From positions 1,127,001-1,191,000 of the forward strand of contig NZ_CP020921.1 in assembly GCF_003057965.1 (NCBI RefSeq): a stretch of DNA of 64,000 nucleotides, in the 5' to 3' direction. The notes under the pieces were generated by a model, which was not told the origin of the DNA, made no database searches, and worked only from the letters and a program-made list of their open reading frames with translations. Position numbers and translations under genes: made by a program. This stretch comes from Thermodesulfobium acidiphilum (GTDB lineage Bacteria; Thermodesulfobiota; Thermodesulfobiia; Thermodesulfobiales; Thermodesulfobiaceae). Every line of letters starts with the position of its first letter. Position 1 is the first letter of the stretch. Of this stretch, positions 63,611 through 64,000 are shown piece by piece.

Positions 63611-64000
63611 CCTTTACTAATTACCCCCAAAAAGTTTGCCAGAGCAAAAGAGGATACCCTTTTTAAAATAAAGCTTCTATCACCTTTAAAAATTTTTTCA
63701 AAAGAATAAGTTTTATCTCCAACTATTGATATATACGATTGACCAATATTGCCACCATCGGGCCCTGCGTAACAAACTACTCCAATAGCCCAATTACTAT
63801 CAAAAAGATCTTTTGAAGCCTTAGCAATAGCAAGAGCTGCTTCCGGTGAAACTGTATTTCCAGAAAACCCACACAACTTCTTTTTTGAATCAACACTATA
63901 AGCAACAATAGTTCCCAAATAAACGCTACTAATGCCGGGTATTACAGCTAATCTTGATGAAAGCAAACCTCCAGTACAAGACTCTGCAACGCTTAAAGTT
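63607..64000 (-). CDS. cinA: CinA C-terminal domain, nicotinamide-nucleotide amidase (partial)
   Basis: The frame runs off the right edge of the window, so the 5' part of the gene is missing. The 130 visible codons include AESCTGGLLSSRL, IPGISSVYLGTIVAYS, NTVSPEAALAIA and YAGPDGGNIGQSYISI, which define the CinA C-terminal (PncC) deamidase that recycles NMN to NaMN. Whether the N-terminal CinA domain is fused cannot be seen. It is the first visible gene of an operon with thpR, tatC and the Nudix gene. Confidence 0.9.
   Translation of the reverse strand, partial: TLSVAESCTGGLLSSRLAVIPGISSVYLGTIVAYSVDSKKKLCGFSGNTVSPEAALAIAKASKDLFDSNWAIGVVCYAGPDGGNIGQSYISIVGDKTYSFEKIFKGDRSFILKRVSSFALANFLGVISKG

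Noticed and set aside
1-64000. CRISPR arrays, insertion sequences, prophage or toxin-antitoxin pairs
   Set aside because: I found no spaced direct repeats, transposase, integrase or phage genes on either strand.

Overview
The window is a 64 kb stretch of an AT-rich bacterial chromosome (estimated by eye at about one third G+C). It is densely packed with housekeeping genes. I see no phage, insertion sequence, plasmid, CRISPR array or rRNA operon. The gene content points to an anaerobic, probably thermophilic, sulfate-reducer-like autotroph. The evidence is a siroheme-dependent (Ahb) heme pathway, six radical-SAM or Fe-S related proteins, a transaldolase / fructose-bisphosphatase / aldolase set, and a TtuA-TrmI pair for heat-stabilising tRNA modification. 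Thermodesulfobium or a close relative is my best guess; this is inference from gene content, not from a database match. UUG start codons behind good Shine-Dalgarno (SD) sequences are strikingly common.

Layout. 1-3166: the 3' end of glnE, an M18 aminopeptidase and a COG0731-type radical SAM protein. 3347-6428: transaldolase converging on a minus-strand fba-fbp pair, a sugar-phosphate module for gluconeogenesis or carbon fixation. 6506-8428: an ECF sigma factor, its zinc-type anti-sigma factor and a bactofilin-like membrane protein. 8541-9634: a ferritin-like protein with its own terminator, then rfbC. 9717-13415: leuCDB, then galU on the other strand. 13498-15348: a tightly overlapping trio (HEAT-like, YkgJ-like, HAD). 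15404-24037: a long plus-strand run of argCJB, a thioredoxin-fold protein, groES, miaA, dapF, tig, clpP and clpX.

24085-29451 holds a small unknown gene, a TPR protein, a decayed multi-PAS signalling pseudogene and an intact PAS/GAF/GGDEF/EAL protein. 29714-42337 is mostly minus strand: priA, rsmA, pdxA, then the heme cluster (ahbB, ahbD, hemB, ahbC), an Mrp-type ATPase, an FAD oxidoreductase and pyk, with xth on the plus strand. 42477-48136 carries a 921-residue WD40 protein, an EamA transporter, and ttuA-trmI. 48140-51558 is a CofE-like gene, a membrane-anchored unknown, ispDF and a PIN/TRAM protein. 51584-56610 has lnt, a phosphoribosyltransferase, an AmrS-like radical SAM protein, a low-complexity secreted protein, tRNA-Pro(GGG), a Tim44-like protein and a tiny membrane protein. 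56607-64000 has a single-chain PurS-PurL-PurQ enzyme, prmC, a FadR-type regulator, a Nudix hydrolase, tatC, thpR and the 3' part of cinA.

The most interesting signals are: the transaldolase with transaldolase-type (not F6P-aldolase-type) active-site residues beside fbp and fba; the alternative heme cluster with only one siroheme decarboxylase subunit; the pseudogene caught mid-decay; several conserved enzymes that have lost a hallmark residue (PriA DEEH, Mrp CxxC, GGDEF, the thioredoxin-fold CxxC, PdxA motifs); and a possible AUA start for ttuA. I do not see a convincing wholly new multi-gene system.
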